From a virus, in the IMG/VR virus record IMGVR_UViG_3300022200_006318, positions 1-20,216 of that record: a DNA stretch of 20,216 bases. One strand, given 5' to 3'. The notes under the pieces are model-generated. The model was not told the origin of the DNA. It ran no database searches and worked only from the letters and a program-made list of their open reading frames with translations. The translations under genes and the position numbers were made by a program. Shown in pieces: positions 1 to 9,268 of this stretch. Position 1 is the stretch's first letter. Every line of letters starts with the position of its first letter.

Positions 1-844
1 AATTAGGCAATTGATTGATAAAGCTAAAGAGAGTGGAGAGATTCCTAATGTACTTCTTGTAGGTAGTCCAGGTATTGGTAAGACTACTCTTGCAAAGATT
101 ATTGTTAATGAACTAATCGAATGTGATCATCTATATATCAATGCATCAGATGAGAATGGTATTGATACTATCCGTAGTAAGGTTACGAACTATGCTAAGA
201 CAAAGAGTCTATTTCCTATCAAAGTTATTATATTAGACGAATGTGATGGTTTGACTCAAGATGGTCAGAGAGCATTGCGTAATGTAATGGAAGAGTATAG
301 TGCAATTACTCGATTTGTTCTTACTGCAAACTATAAGCATCGTATCATTCCAGCATTACAGAGCAGGTGCCAAGTATTTAACATAACTCATGATGTAGAG
401 GACGTAACCAGACGCATGGCTCATATATTGAATGAGGAAAACATCGTATGTAGTGAAGATGACTTGAAACAAATTGTTAGGGATAACTTTCCAGATCTTC
501 GTAAGACCATCAATACGATTCAAAAGCTTACAAATGATGGTAAGATTGAAGTTGATGATAGCTCTAACGTATCCAAACTTGTCGCTGATTTGTATAAGCT
601 TATTGAGCATGGACATGTTCTTAAGTGCAGAAAGCTTGCGATAAAGAATGAGCATGTGTTTAATAATGATTACCCTGTATTGATTAAAGAGATGTTTAAT
701 TACATCGATGACGTGCCATGCATTCAAGAAGATAAGAAAAAGTCGCAGCTTACTACTTGCCACGACTTTATCTATAAATCAGCGTTTTGTATGGATCAAG
801 AAATCAACGCATATGCATGCTTTATTACTTTAAGTAAATGCTAG
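1..844 (+). CDS. Clamp-loader large subunit, T4 gp44/RFC-small-subunit-like AAA+ ATPase (5' partial)
   Basis: The reading frame is open to the left edge (in-frame codons from base 2), so the true start lies outside the window; the TTG at 11 is not a credible start. Numbering from that TTG, the product shows Walker A GSPGIGKTT at 18-26, Walker B VIILDECD at 72-79, a sensor-1-like LTANY at 104-108, and the arginine-finger motif SRC at 118-120. NFPDLRKTI, just past the AAA+ core, also resembles T4 gp44. T4 gp44 has 319 residues, so roughly 30-40 N-terminal residues are missing here. In the family, this ATPase works with a small subunit (gp62) to load the sliding clamp onto primer-template DNA. 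The last 20 bp overlap the end of the convergent gene at 825-1451. G+C is higher than in the structural genes downstream. The family is clear; the exact subunit name is inferred. Confidence 0.93.
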   Translation, partial: IRQLIDKAKESGEIPNVLLVGSPGIGKTTLAKIIVNELIECDHLYINASDENGIDTIRSKVTNYAKTKSLFPIKVIILDECDGLTQDGQRALRNVMEEYSAITRFVLTANYKHRIIPALQSRCQVFNITHDVEDVTRRMAHILNEENIVCSEDDLKQIVRDNFPDLRKTINTIQKLTNDGKIEVDDSSNVSKLVADLYKLIEHGHVLKCRKLAIKNEHVFNNDYPVLIKEMFNYIDDVPCIQEDKKKSQLTTCHDFIYKSAFCMDQEINAYACFITLSKC

Positions 845-1451
845 TGTCGGGCATGTTACCGCCACCGATTGCTTGAGCATCATGAGAAGGTGCACCAAAC
901 TGATCTGTCTTTGCATTGACATTATGTAACTCTCTATCATTACCCATAGCAGGTTGTTTTTCAGCATCAGGTAAATAACCTGCTTCAACCTGAGACTTAA
1001 GAGGATTAGACCCAACATAAGATTCTTCATCTTCATATTCTAATGTATCTGGGTCAATTTTAGTGCCGTTAGGACGTACCATACTATCAGGCACCGGCAT
1101 TCTGTTAGGATATACATCTACTGGTTCAAAGATGTCATCAGGAAATTGATAAAAACCATCATACCTACCAGGAGCTGTTTCTTGAGAAACCGTAATAGAA
1201 AACTCTCCGCTTGAGTTATCTGTGTTACCAGGTTGGCTAGAAGGGTATTTGTTCTCAATACCAGAAACACGCAAGTTAAGATCACTAGCTAAAAGATCAT
1301 CTAACTTGGCCTGATACTCTGGGCTTAATTGTTTATAACCTTCAGTAGATTTGTAGTTATCTCTTACTTTAACTAAATCTCCAGTAAGAAAACCACCTCT
1401 GGTAAATCTAGATACGTAAGATTCGTAAATCTTATTGAATTTCTTTTCCAC
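825..1451 (-). CDS. Hypothetical acidic protein, 208 residues, possible late protein
   Basis: I do not recognise a named family. The N-terminal 45 residues (MEKKFNKIYESYVSRFTRGGFLTGDLVKVRDN...) look folded and mixed-charge. The rest is rich in Asp, Glu, Pro, Gly and Asn, without hydrophobic segments, and is probably extended or disordered. The chosen start is a GTG at 1451-1449. It lies directly downstream of a CATAAATA late-type octamer on the same strand, with its first base 13 nt before the GTG, which supports this start. No Shine-Dalgarno sequence is visible. The gene stands alone on the minus strand between a replication gene and the baseplate operon. Its 3' end overlaps the clamp-loader gene by 20 bp with no room for a terminator. 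A virion or assembly role is only a guess from the late-type promoter. Confidence 0.75.
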   Translation of the reverse strand: MEKKFNKIYESYVSRFTRGGFLTGDLVKVRDNYKSTEGYKQLSPEYQAKLDDLLASDLNLRVSGIENKYPSSQPGNTDNSSGEFSITVSQETAPGRYDGFYQFPDDIFEPVDVYPNRMPVPDSMVRPNGTKIDPDTLEYEDEESYVGSNPLKSQVEAGYLPDAEKQPAMGNDRELHNVNAKTDQFGAPSHDAQAIGGGNMPDTSIYLK

Positions 1452-1456
1452 AATAT

Positions 1457-1464
1457 TATTTATG
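1457..1464 (-). promoter_or_regulatory. T4-type late promoter octamer CATAAATA
   Basis: Read on the minus strand, the octamer is CATAAATA, 7 of 8 bases of the T4 late consensus TATAAATA. In T4 this octamer occupies -13 to -6. By that geometry +1 falls on base 1451, the G of the GTG start of the minus-strand gene. It is almost back to back with the plus-strand octamer at 1490-1497. Confidence 0.55.
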
Positions 1465-1489
1465 CTGCAGAAGCTAATTAAAAGGTAGT

Positions 1490-1497
1490 TATAAATA
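1490..1497 (+). promoter_or_regulatory. T4-type late promoter octamer TATAAATA (perfect)
   Basis: This is an exact TATAAATA. It ends 5 nt before the ATG at 1503, so T4 late-promoter geometry (octamer at -13 to -6) puts +1 on the A of that ATG. It heads the baseplate operon. An AAGGTAG stretch lies further upstream (1482-1488), too far to act as a normal ribosome binding site. Confidence 0.7.
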
Positions 1498-1502
1498 TTA
1501 AT

Positions 1503-1991
1503 ATGGCTAACATAGTACTTGATAACTTAGCTAAACCTAAAAATATTACTGATAAACCTCAGTTTACATATGCTGATGTTAAAGTAGATTTTGAATGGGA
1601 TCAAACCCAACAAGCAGAGTTATATTCTAATCTTAAAGATGTTGATCTAGTAGGTAGTTATGATTTAGGAGCTATTGAAAATAGTATTGTTAATATCTTT
1701 ACTTCCTTTCCAGGAGATAAAATATTAAACCCTCAATTTGGTCTTAATTTAAATCAATTCTTATTTTTACCTTGTTCAGAAGATACAGCTCTTAATATAG
1801 GTAATACTATAAAAAATCAGTTATATTTGCAAGAGCCAAGAATTACTGTAAAAGAAGTATTAGTTACTGCTATACCAGAACAAAATCAATACACAATCAA
1901 CCTGTCACTTGGTGTGCCATTCATAAATAATAATACAACTATAAAATTTAAAGCTTTACTTAACTCTACAGGAGTTACATTTTATCAATAA
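1503..1991 (+). CDS. gp25-like baseplate wedge subunit
   Basis: The 162-residue protein matches the gp25/TssE/W family pattern of contractile injection systems. It has an N-terminal extension with FEWD at 30-33, then the core DLGAIENSIVNIFTSFPGDK (54-73) and NPQFGLNLNQFLF (76-88). The diagnostic EPR triplet sits at 111-113, followed by the C-terminal beta strands. T4 gp25 has 132 residues; the excess is N-terminal. In the family this protein joins the tail sheath to the baseplate wedge and helps trigger sheath contraction. The ATG start directly follows the perfect late octamer, without a Shine-Dalgarno sequence. Only 2 nt separate its stop from the next gene (gp6-like), the usual partner in the wedge. 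Well supported by motifs and by gene order. Confidence 0.92.
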   Translation: MANIVLDNLAKPKNITDKPQFTYADVKVDFEWDQTQQAELYSNLKDVDLVGSYDLGAIENSIVNIFTSFPGDKILNPQFGLNLNQFLFLPCSEDTALNIGNTIKNQLYLQEPRITVKEVLVTAIPEQNQYTINLSLGVPFINNNTTIKFKALLNSTGVTFYQ

Positions 1992-1993
1992 CT

Positions 1994-3820
1994 ATGCCTG
2001 ACAACGATTATAAATTTAAACAAGACGGTTATGTAGCATTTGATGCTATAAGTCTTAAAGATCTTATCATCGAAAAGATGAATGATCAGAAAGTCTTTAC
2101 CGATCAAAACTATGAAGGTAGTAACTTATCAGCTATTATTGATATTGTTGCTTATTCTTATCACGTTTTAATTTACTATTTGAATAAAAATTCTTCTGAG
2201 AGTAATTTTAGTCAGGCTGAACTCTACGAGAATATCAATCAAATAGTAAAGAGCATTGATTATAACCCTACAGGCCCGCAATCTGCAAATATTAACTTCG
2301 AAGCAGTAGCTAATGCTAACTTACCAATTAACTCTTATACAATACCTAGATTTAGTTATTTTACCTTTTCAGGTACTTCATATAGTTTTGTACAAGATGT
2401 TACATTTCAGAAAACATTAAATGGTGTTGAAGCATTAATTGACTTACAAAACAACAATCTATTATATAATGGTCAGTTTGTTGAGTTTCCTATATTTTCT
2501 GCAATAGGTGAAGAAAATGAAGTAGCATTTCTTGCTGCAACCGATACAACAGATAATTTTTATATAGATAATAATAACATATATGTTTATGTATTACCAG
2601 GTGGAGTCTTAAACCCTAAATGGGAGCAATGGACTAGATCATCATCATTGTATCTTGAAACAGGGTCTGCTAAAAAATATTCAGTTCGTTTTAATGAAAA
2701 TGAACAATACGAAATTAAGTTTGGTAATAATATTAATGGTAAGAAACTTAACGAAGGTGATCTAGTTGCTATATATTATCTTAAGTCTGATGGACAAAAT
2801 GGTCAGATCAGCAAAAACCAAATTGACAACCAGCAGTTATATTTTTATAACACTACACAATTTAATGCAATTTTAAATGATACCACATCAAGCGGTGCTA
2901 ACATTATAACTAGTGCTGAAGCAGCTAATGTTTCATTTACTAATGCAAATGCATCTACATTGTTTAAAACTAAAGAGAGTGTTGAAGAAATAAAAATTAA
3001 TGCTCCTAACTTATTCAATTCTCAATACAGGTTAGTTACTACGGATGACTATAGAAATTACATTCTTAAGAATTTTGGTAATTGGGTAAAATCTGCATCA
3101 GTAGTTAATAATTTCGATTATACTGCAATATATCAGAAATACTTTTTTGATATAGGTTTAGATAGACCTAATGACGATTCAAGGGTTTTGTTTAATCAGG
3201 TTAATTTTTCCGATGCTTGTGATTTTAACAATGTTTACATTTTTGCAGTACCTAATAAGATTTTAGAAACAAGTTTAGATATTAGAACAAATTTCTTATC
3301 AATAGCTCAAAAGAATGCAATTAATATATTATTAAACGATGTTAAATCAGCTACAACCGAATTGGTGGTTTCAGATCCAGTTTACATGGAAATAAATTTT
3401 GGAGCAAGCAATGGTAATGATTATAACTTTATAGATGCTGCAGGAGATGAATCATACTTATATGTTGAAGTAGATAGAAATTCTAGAAGAGATTTAAGTT
3501 CAGTTCAAAAAGAAATAGCTTCTATATTCTTAGATTATTTTAACAACAATAATTTAGATTTAGGGCAGCTTATATCGTTAAAAGATTTATCTCAATTAAT
3601 TTTAGATGTCGATGGAGTTGTTGAATTTTCAACAAGAAGAAATTATAAAGGAAGCACTATTATTAATAATCAATTACAATTAGCTTTATATAATCCAGTT
3701 TATCTAACATCTGATTTTACTACTACAGATCAAGATGTAAGATTAAAATATTTTCAATTCCCATATTTTAAAAACTTATCTTTAGTATCGGAAAGAATTG
3801 AAGTAATAAGACAAGGTTAA
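1994..3820 (+). CDS. gp6-like baseplate wedge subunit
   Basis: The 608-residue protein (T4 gp6 has 660) begins with the characteristic gp6/J-type N-terminus: LKDLIIEKMN (21-30), FTDQNYEGSNLS (35-46), the helix AYSYHVLIYYLN, NSSESNFSQAELYENIN (66-82) and YNPTG (90-94). The middle is beta-rich and Asn/Thr-rich. The C-terminal part has a helical section (near 500-545) of the kind seen in the gp6 dimerisation region. In the family gp6 forms the iris-like ring that holds the wedges together around the hub. The ATG follows the gp25 stop by 2 nt and the next ATG is 1 nt after this stop, so translation is probably coupled. No Shine-Dalgarno sequence is visible. Confidence 0.9.
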   Translation: MPDNDYKFKQDGYVAFDAISLKDLIIEKMNDQKVFTDQNYEGSNLSAIIDIVAYSYHVLIYYLNKNSSESNFSQAELYENINQIVKSIDYNPTGPQSANINFEAVANANLPINSYTIPRFSYFTFSGTSYSFVQDVTFQKTLNGVEALIDLQNNNLLYNGQFVEFPIFSAIGEENEVAFLAATDTTDNFYIDNNNIYVYVLPGGVLNPKWEQWTRSSSLYLETGSAKKYSVRFNENEQYEIKFGNNINGKKLNEGDLVAIYYLKSDGQNGQISKNQIDNQQLYFYNTTQFNAILNDTTSSGANIITSAEAANVSFTNANASTLFKTKESVEEIKINAPNLFNSQYRLVTTDDYRNYILKNFGNWVKSASVVNNFDYTAIYQKYFFDIGLDRPNDDSRVLFNQVNFSDACDFNNVYIFAVPNKILETSLDIRTNFLSIAQKNAINILLNDVKSATTELVVSDPVYMEINFGASNGNDYNFIDAAGDESYLYVEVDRNSRRDLSSVQKEIASIFLDYFNNNNLDLGQLISLKDLSQLILDVDGVVEFSTRRNYKGSTIINNQLQLALYNPVYLTSDFTTTDQDVRLKYFQFPYFKNLSLVSERIEVIRQG

Positions 3821-3821
3821 C

Positions 3822-6125
3822 ATGCCAAATTATAACACAGGATATTGGAATTTTAAAAGTTATAACGTCTTTGACGTTGAGTCTTTATCTTCTTACGCTT
3901 TACCTCAAACACCCGTTAGATTTGTTCCTGGGAATTATGAAACATCTGATTTCAGTAACAAGTATATTTTATGGGACTTTGGCGATGGTTCAACAAAAGT
4001 AAACGCTTTTTCAGCTGAACATTATTTTTATTACCCCGGTACATATAGCGTTACTATGACGTTAATGTTATCATCAGGTAACACGGTTTTAGATTCATAT
4101 AGAAAAGATATTCAAATATTAGATTTTGTAAGTAATAGTTTTAGATTTAAACCTCTTAGCGGTTTAAATTCTTTATATCTTTATCTTACTGCAGGTAATG
4201 CTTCACCTCAATTAACTTTAGAAAGATATAACAGTTTACAAACTTACGGTAACAAATATTCTTTCTTTTTAAATGTTAGTGGAAGTAATTCCTTATATTA
4301 TAACATTACTAAGTTAGAAAAAGAACCTTACTCTCATTTATTACCTACTCATAGATTTTTTGAAAGAGAAAATATTACTTTAGAAACAGGATCCGTTTTC
4401 AGTGATACTATTGTTAATAAAGTAGATACTATTGATACCAATTTATATGGTAGACTTAATCAAAATACTTTAGTTGAACCTACTTCCTCATCTGATAAAG
4501 GAGCATTTTTCGTAGGCACAAGTGGATCAGCTGACTTTTACTTTGTTGATGATACTGTAAACAATTCTACATACCATCTTTTAGCTACAGTAGACACATC
4601 TAATTTTCCTGATAATTATACCAAATACTATAACTTAAAATATGATTCAGATTTACCAGTAAAAAATAGTGATACTGCAAAATATAGTGTATTTGAAAAT
4701 ATATATAAACAACCTGACCTTATACATATTTCTTCTAACGGTATAGATGGTGAAGGTAAAAAGATAAACACTTTTAATATTAACCCTAGTAAATTTTTAG
4801 ATCAACAAATTAGTTTTGTTGCTAAAACAAAGTTTAATAATTGGTATGATAGTAAAACAATACCTACTAATTTTAATTATAATTTTGATTTTGCAGAAAA
4901 TGCTGTACAACTAAAGTTAGTAACAGCTGATAAGTTAACCTTAGTATCAGAATTAACTGAATATGTGAGTTTTGATACAGAGTTATTTAAAAATTATAGA
5001 TTAGGTTGGGTAAAAGGTAGTTTTGTTTTTCCTACTAGTGCTTACAAACTTTGGAACAATACAGACTTTGATAACACAAATCAAATGTTTAGATTATCAG
5101 CTTATATGTATACTGATAGTTTTGAGTTATCTGGTACAAGTGATGCATTTCATTTATACCCTTCATCGGGCGTTAATAAAGTAGCTAAGATAAATGAAAA
5201 TTTTGATATGTCTACTTACATGAAGGATTTAGCATTTCAGCCTTCAATATATAAAAGACCTCAAATATTTGATTCATTCTTTGGAACTATTTTAGGTACT
5301 TTAAGTTCTGAAACTAATGCTATAGGAAAAAGAATATACGAAAAGACTTCTAATTTTATTCAAAATAATGTAAACATTGATACGTGTGACATAAGAAATT
5401 TATATGGTTATGCTTTAGAGTATAATGTTGACTTAGATGATTTTGCTTCTTCTAACTTATTAATTAACTACCCTGCTGATTTAAGCAGATTAGTTAATAT
5501 ATTCTCTATCAAAAAATCTTTACTATTCGGTAAAAGAAGTCAATATCAACTAAACTTTCATGATAAGTATAACTTAGCTGATAAACCAAATGATACCCAT
5601 ACTGCAGCTAAAAACTATAGAGATGGAAAAATATATGGCAACAATCTTGGTGATAGATTAAATGTATTGGATGGCATTATCTATAAGAATGAAGATTATA
5701 TTGTAGGGTATGAAACATTTTCAGAAAGATATACACTACTTAGAACTAATGTTAATACTATTCCTACTAGTAGTTATGCGTTAAGTTCGTTTAGTAAAGA
5801 TTGGGGATGGGGATTAGTATTACCTAATGATTTTTACGATCAAAGTAATTTTGTTTACGAATTATCTTCTTATTATAAATTTTATAGATTTGTACCAGTT
5901 GTGCCTGGTGACTGGACTAATAATATTATTAACTGGGATGATGTTTATCAGACTACTATTAACTTAGAGGGTGAAAATACATTATCTGCTTACTTGCCTT
6001 CTTATATGAGTAATTACAATATTGATACTTCACCATTAAAAAATTGGGAAAGTTATGCTGGTGTTATAGAACAGAACTTAAATTATCAATTAAGCTTAGG
6101 ACTTGAATTGTTATCTGCTAGCTAA
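3822..6125 (+). CDS. Large baseplate/tail structural protein with N-terminal PKD domain
   Basis: This is a 767-residue protein. Residues about 30-100 form a PKD (Ig-like) domain, recognised by WDFGDGS at 51-57 and YYPGTYSVTMT at 70-80. The remainder is beta-rich, with many Tyr, Asn, Ser and Phe, and I cannot assign it to a named family. A mixed helical segment (near 480-600, FFGTILGTLSSETNAIGKRI onward, then KKSLLFGKRSQYQLNF) may be the part anchored in the baseplate. The gene starts 1 nt after the gp6-like stop and is followed by a second large structural gene, so by position it is a wedge or wedge-associated component. PKD domains usually mediate protein or glycan contacts at surfaces, which would fit an exposed part. 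The only ribosome-binding-like sequence is AAGG about 11 nt before the ATG. Confidence 0.8.
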   Translation: MPNYNTGYWNFKSYNVFDVESLSSYALPQTPVRFVPGNYETSDFSNKYILWDFGDGSTKVNAFSAEHYFYYPGTYSVTMTLMLSSGNTVLDSYRKDIQILDFVSNSFRFKPLSGLNSLYLYLTAGNASPQLTLERYNSLQTYGNKYSFFLNVSGSNSLYYNITKLEKEPYSHLLPTHRFFERENITLETGSVFSDTIVNKVDTIDTNLYGRLNQNTLVEPTSSSDKGAFFVGTSGSADFYFVDDTVNNSTYHLLATVDTSNFPDNYTKYYNLKYDSDLPVKNSDTAKYSVFENIYKQPDLIHISSNGIDGEGKKINTFNINPSKFLDQQISFVAKTKFNNWYDSKTIPTNFNYNFDFAENAVQLKLVTADKLTLVSELTEYVSFDTELFKNYRLGWVKGSFVFPTSAYKLWNNTDFDNTNQMFRLSAYMYTDSFELSGTSDAFHLYPSSGVNKVAKINENFDMSTYMKDLAFQPSIYKRPQIFDSFFGTILGTLSSETNAIGKRIYEKTSNFIQNNVNIDTCDIRNLYGYALEYNVDLDDFASSNLLINYPADLSRLVNIFSIKKSLLFGKRSQYQLNFHDKYNLADKPNDTHTAAKNYRDGKIYGNNLGDRLNVLDGIIYKNEDYIVGYETFSERYTLLRTNVNTIPTSSYALSSFSKDWGWGLVLPNDFYDQSNFVYELSSYYKFYRFVPVVPGDWTNNIINWDDVYQTTINLEGENTLSAYLPSYMSNYNIDTSPLKNWESYAGVIEQNLNYQLSLGLELLSAS

Positions 6126-6128
6126 CTT

Positions 6129-6136
6129 ATTAAATA
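6129..6136 (+). promoter_or_regulatory. Late-type octamer ATTAAATA
   Basis: ATTAAATA matches 6 of 8 bases of TATAAATA, including the core TAAATA. Its first base lies 14 nt before the ATG at 6143. It fills the only substantial gap (17 bp) among the first four genes of the structural operon. By T4 geometry +1 would fall 1 nt before the ATG. Confidence 0.4.
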
Positions 6137-6142
6137 TTATCA

Positions 6143-9100
6143 ATGCCAGTTAACACTATAGATAGATTTAGTGATTATAAAATCGAAAGATCAATTACCG
6201 TTTTAGGTAATTTATCTGATGCTGTTGATTACAACAATCCTTTAGATTTTAAAGCTTGGCTTTCTTACTTTAAAAATAATTCTGTTTCAATTGAAACATT
6301 TAAAAATTCTTATCAAAAATATCTTACTTCTTGGAATGTAGTAAAAAACACTTTCTTAATAAATCAAAATAATGATGTAAAACAACAATATATTTCTTTA
6401 GTAGAGCAAATATCACTAGATGTATTTACCGAGCAAGAAAGAAAATTTTTAAGGTCAATAAATTATAATGATAGTCAACAATTAGATACTATCGTTCCCT
6501 TAGTTGCTTCCAAAATTAAGTCACTTACTAGTTATTATAAAAACTTTAGAGAGACAGTAAAGACGCAACCGAGACGTAATAATATATTTTCTTCCAATAT
6601 AGGTATTACTTCTTTCTTAACCAAATTAATAAGTGATCTTTTAAATTATAATTCAGATACTATCTCTTTAGCTCATCGTTTTGGAGCAAATAAGAATTTT
6701 GTACTTAGTAATGTTAACTATGTAATAGATGAACTTTATGATAATTATGATGATTACTTTGATTTAACTGCATCAGTACCTGCTTCGGGATATGAGTATG
6801 GGGGTAAAGAAAGAAACGATCAATGGAATAGCAATACTAATCCTTGGGATCCAGATTTGTTTATCAATTATGATAACTCAATAGTAAGAACATTGTCATC
6901 TTACAATTATATTTTAGAAGATTTTATATCTAATCTTTCATTTCCTGTATCATTAAATTCAACTGATGTTGATTATCTTAAAAATAAAGATTTTATAAAT
7001 CAGTTAAATGATGGTAATACTAATAATTTAAACTTACAAAATAAAAAAGCTTTATTTGAAAAGTTTATTGGTACAGATTGGTATTATTTAACAGCTGGTG
7101 AAAATACTTCTGAAGCTTTATCTGGTAAATTAATAGAAGCTAAAAATATATCTCAAAATTATCTCAATAGAAATAATGTTAGTACCGCTACATTACCTAA
7201 CACTGCTTTCTTAGTAAGAGAAAAAGATATGGGTGGTTTTTATAAACCATCTAATTTAGGTACTTTAGTTTATAATGTTTTTAAATTTAATTACAATATA
7301 AATTATCAAGCTTTATCTGGGAATACTATTTACTATTTTCCAGACCCTACAAAGTATATAGGCACATATGGTAATTCTAAATACACTAAATCAACATTTG
7401 AAATATTTGATGTAAATGAAAATGCATACATTGTTAACTATGATGTAAGCAATTCTGCAGCTTTTGGTTATATAAATGATAATTCATTTTATCTCAATTT
7501 TCATGGTTATGAAAATGTAGAAGAAAAAAATCAAATTTATTCTTCTGGTGTATCTAGAAATTATGATAAAGTAGATTTCTTTAAAGGTAAAGGAGATATA
7601 TGGAGCAATAATGATATCTATAATATTAATAATAAAGCTCTTTACCCTATTGATGAAAGACAAAGTACTTTATTAGTCGGTAACAACAGTTTAGTATTTA
7701 ACTCAAGCGATATCTATGGTAATAGTATAGGCTTGCTAAAAAGTTCAACTAAATCATTATTTAACAGTGTATCATCTACTTATAATAATATAACTCAAAG
7801 ATGTTTATTTTTAAGTAATGGTTTATTTTATATAAACAATGAACCATTTAATTATGAATCTGCTATTAATGGAGATTATGGTGAGTTTATTTACGATATA
7901 TTACCTAGTCAATCATTTACTTCAAGTTTATGTTCTTTAGGGGATTTAGAATTTACTACTGAAACCTCTAGTAGATTATATAACGGTAGCTTTGATATGC
8001 CTTGGTGTTTTACCTCGTCTATTTTTTATAATAGAGGTAATATTTACGATGGTGTATTTTATTCTACTTTTAATAATGTATTGTTACCTGATTCTCCTAG
8101 CAGTGATTCACCTTCTTGGAATCAAAATATTCAAACTGTTTATTATAATAAGTTAGTTGACGGTGCTAGTGATATAAATGGTAACAGACCTAACTTTGTA
8201 AGAACGGCTACATTTTTAAGGTCGTTAAGTTCTGTTTTAGATTGCGGAAGATTTGAGTATGTAAATCAACTAGACCCTTTCAACATATCTAATGTAGAAT
8301 TAAAACGTTTCGATAAAATAAAACATTATGGTACTATTTTAGAAGGTTTATCTACCCAATATGTAAATGAAGATGCTACTTCTAATAAATCCATTTATGA
8401 TAAAAAGTATCAGTTATCATCTTATTCATACTTTAGAGATTTAAACAATAATGTAACTCCATTATCTGCTTCACTTAGTGCAATATTTGTTAAATATTCA
8501 GCTAAACCTGAAATATATAATGAGCTTAATAATAACATTATTAAACTTGATGTAGTATTTGATGTTTGTGTAATTGAAACTCCTAACTACCAGGTTATTG
8601 AGAAGATAGATTATGATTATAGCACAGGAAAGGTTCTAGCATTTAACAGCTCATTAAATTATATTAGTAGAATAACTTCTGGTAATACTCATATAGAAAA
8701 GTTTGGTAATTTTTATTACCATGAAAAATCAAACACTATATTATTTCATAAAACATCAATTCATTCTGCATTATCTGCTACTAATTACAAATATCTTTAT
8801 CCTACAATTTATAAAATGGAATTAGATAGTCTTAATTTAAGGCAAATATTTCCTAAGTCTACTAACTCATTAATATATAGAGAGTTATCTGCTTATAGTT
8901 TTAGATCTGTCAATAATATTAACAGCAGTATAGTAGATGCTGCAGATCCATATTATAATGTTTATGAAGTAGATAGACCTGTTTTAACTTATGATTCTGA
9001 AACCAATACATATAGCTATGTTATAAAGAGTGTTGATTTATCAGATAGTATTGCGTTCTATTACCAGAATTATAAGTTTATTAACGGTAAGTTTGAAAAT

Positions 9101-9259
9101 GTAGATAATGAAATATACTTCCAAAATTCTAGAATAAGAAATGAAAATTATTCCAACCCTCTAACAGCTAGTTTTATTGACTATAATTATTTGGACGGCA
9201 CCCAGCAAAGTGTATGGCTTGAAAGTGAAGGTGTTTTGAAATTAGGAGAACAACAGTAA
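6143..9259 (+). CDS. Large baseplate/tail structural protein in gp7 position (1038 residues)
   Basis: Length (1038) and position after gp25 and gp6 resemble T4 gp7 (1032 residues), but I cannot confirm homology by motif. The N-terminal third is helical and charged: FTEQERKFLRSINYND (95-110), then KIKSLTSYYKNFRETVK (124-140), then GITSFLTKLISDLL (154-167). Next comes a segment REKDMGGFYKPSNLGTL (359-375), and then a long Asn/Tyr/Ser-rich beta region to the C-terminus. The build suggests a helical anchor in the wedge followed by an exposed beta-rich arm. The protein has no signal peptide and no membrane segment. Its stop codon TAA at 9257 is also part of the late-type octamer in front of the next gene. 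Confidence 0.78.
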   Translation: MPVNTIDRFSDYKIERSITVLGNLSDAVDYNNPLDFKAWLSYFKNNSVSIETFKNSYQKYLTSWNVVKNTFLINQNNDVKQQYISLVEQISLDVFTEQERKFLRSINYNDSQQLDTIVPLVASKIKSLTSYYKNFRETVKTQPRRNNIFSSNIGITSFLTKLISDLLNYNSDTISLAHRFGANKNFVLSNVNYVIDELYDNYDDYFDLTASVPASGYEYGGKERNDQWNSNTNPWDPDLFINYDNSIVRTLSSYNYILEDFISNLSFPVSLNSTDVDYLKNKDFINQLNDGNTNNLNLQNKKALFEKFIGTDWYYLTAGENTSEALSGKLIEAKNISQNYLNRNNVSTATLPNTAFLVREKDMGGFYKPSNLGTLVYNVFKFNYNINYQALSGNTIYYFPDPTKYIGTYGNSKYTKSTFEIFDVNENAYIVNYDVSNSAAFGYINDNSFYLNFHGYENVEEKNQIYSSGVSRNYDKVDFFKGKGDIWSNNDIYNINNKALYPIDERQSTLLVGNNSLVFNSSDIYGNSIGLLKSSTKSLFNSVSSTYNNITQRCLFLSNGLFYINNEPFNYESAINGDYGEFIYDILPSQSFTSSLCSLGDLEFTTETSSRLYNGSFDMPWCFTSSIFYNRGNIYDGVFYSTFNNVLLPDSPSSDSPSWNQNIQTVYYNKLVDGASDINGNRPNFVRTATFLRSLSSVLDCGRFEYVNQLDPFNISNVELKRFDKIKHYGTILEGLSTQYVNEDATSNKSIYDKKYQLSSYSYFRDLNNNVTPLSASLSAIFVKYSAKPEIYNELNNNIIKLDVVFDVCVIETPNYQVIEKIDYDYSTGKVLAFNSSLNYISRITSGNTHIEKFGNFYYHEKSNTILFHKTSIHSALSATNYKYLYPTIYKMELDSLNLRQIFPKSTNSLIYRELSAYSFRSVNNINSSIVDAADPYYNVYEVDRPVLTYDSETNTYSYVIKSVDLSDSIAFYYQNYKFINGKFENVDNEIYFQNSRIRNENYSNPLTASFIDYNYLDGTQQSVWLESEGVLKLGEQQ

Positions 9260-9262
9260 ATA
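9255..9262 (+). promoter_or_regulatory. Late-type octamer AGTAAATA overlapping the upstream stop codon
   Basis: The core TAAATA is present and its first three bases are the stop codon of the preceding gene. The octamer starts 14 nt before the ATG at 9269, the same spacing as at 6143. This is a weak match to TATAAATA (6 of 8) and is supported mainly by the repeated geometry. Confidence 0.35.
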
Positions 9263-9268
9263 TATATA

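Noticed and set aside
356-763. 135-codon minus-strand frame within the clamp-loader gene
   Set aside because: It lies wholly inside a gene with clear AAA+ motifs; its Ile/Leu/Met-rich product is typical of an antisense shadow.
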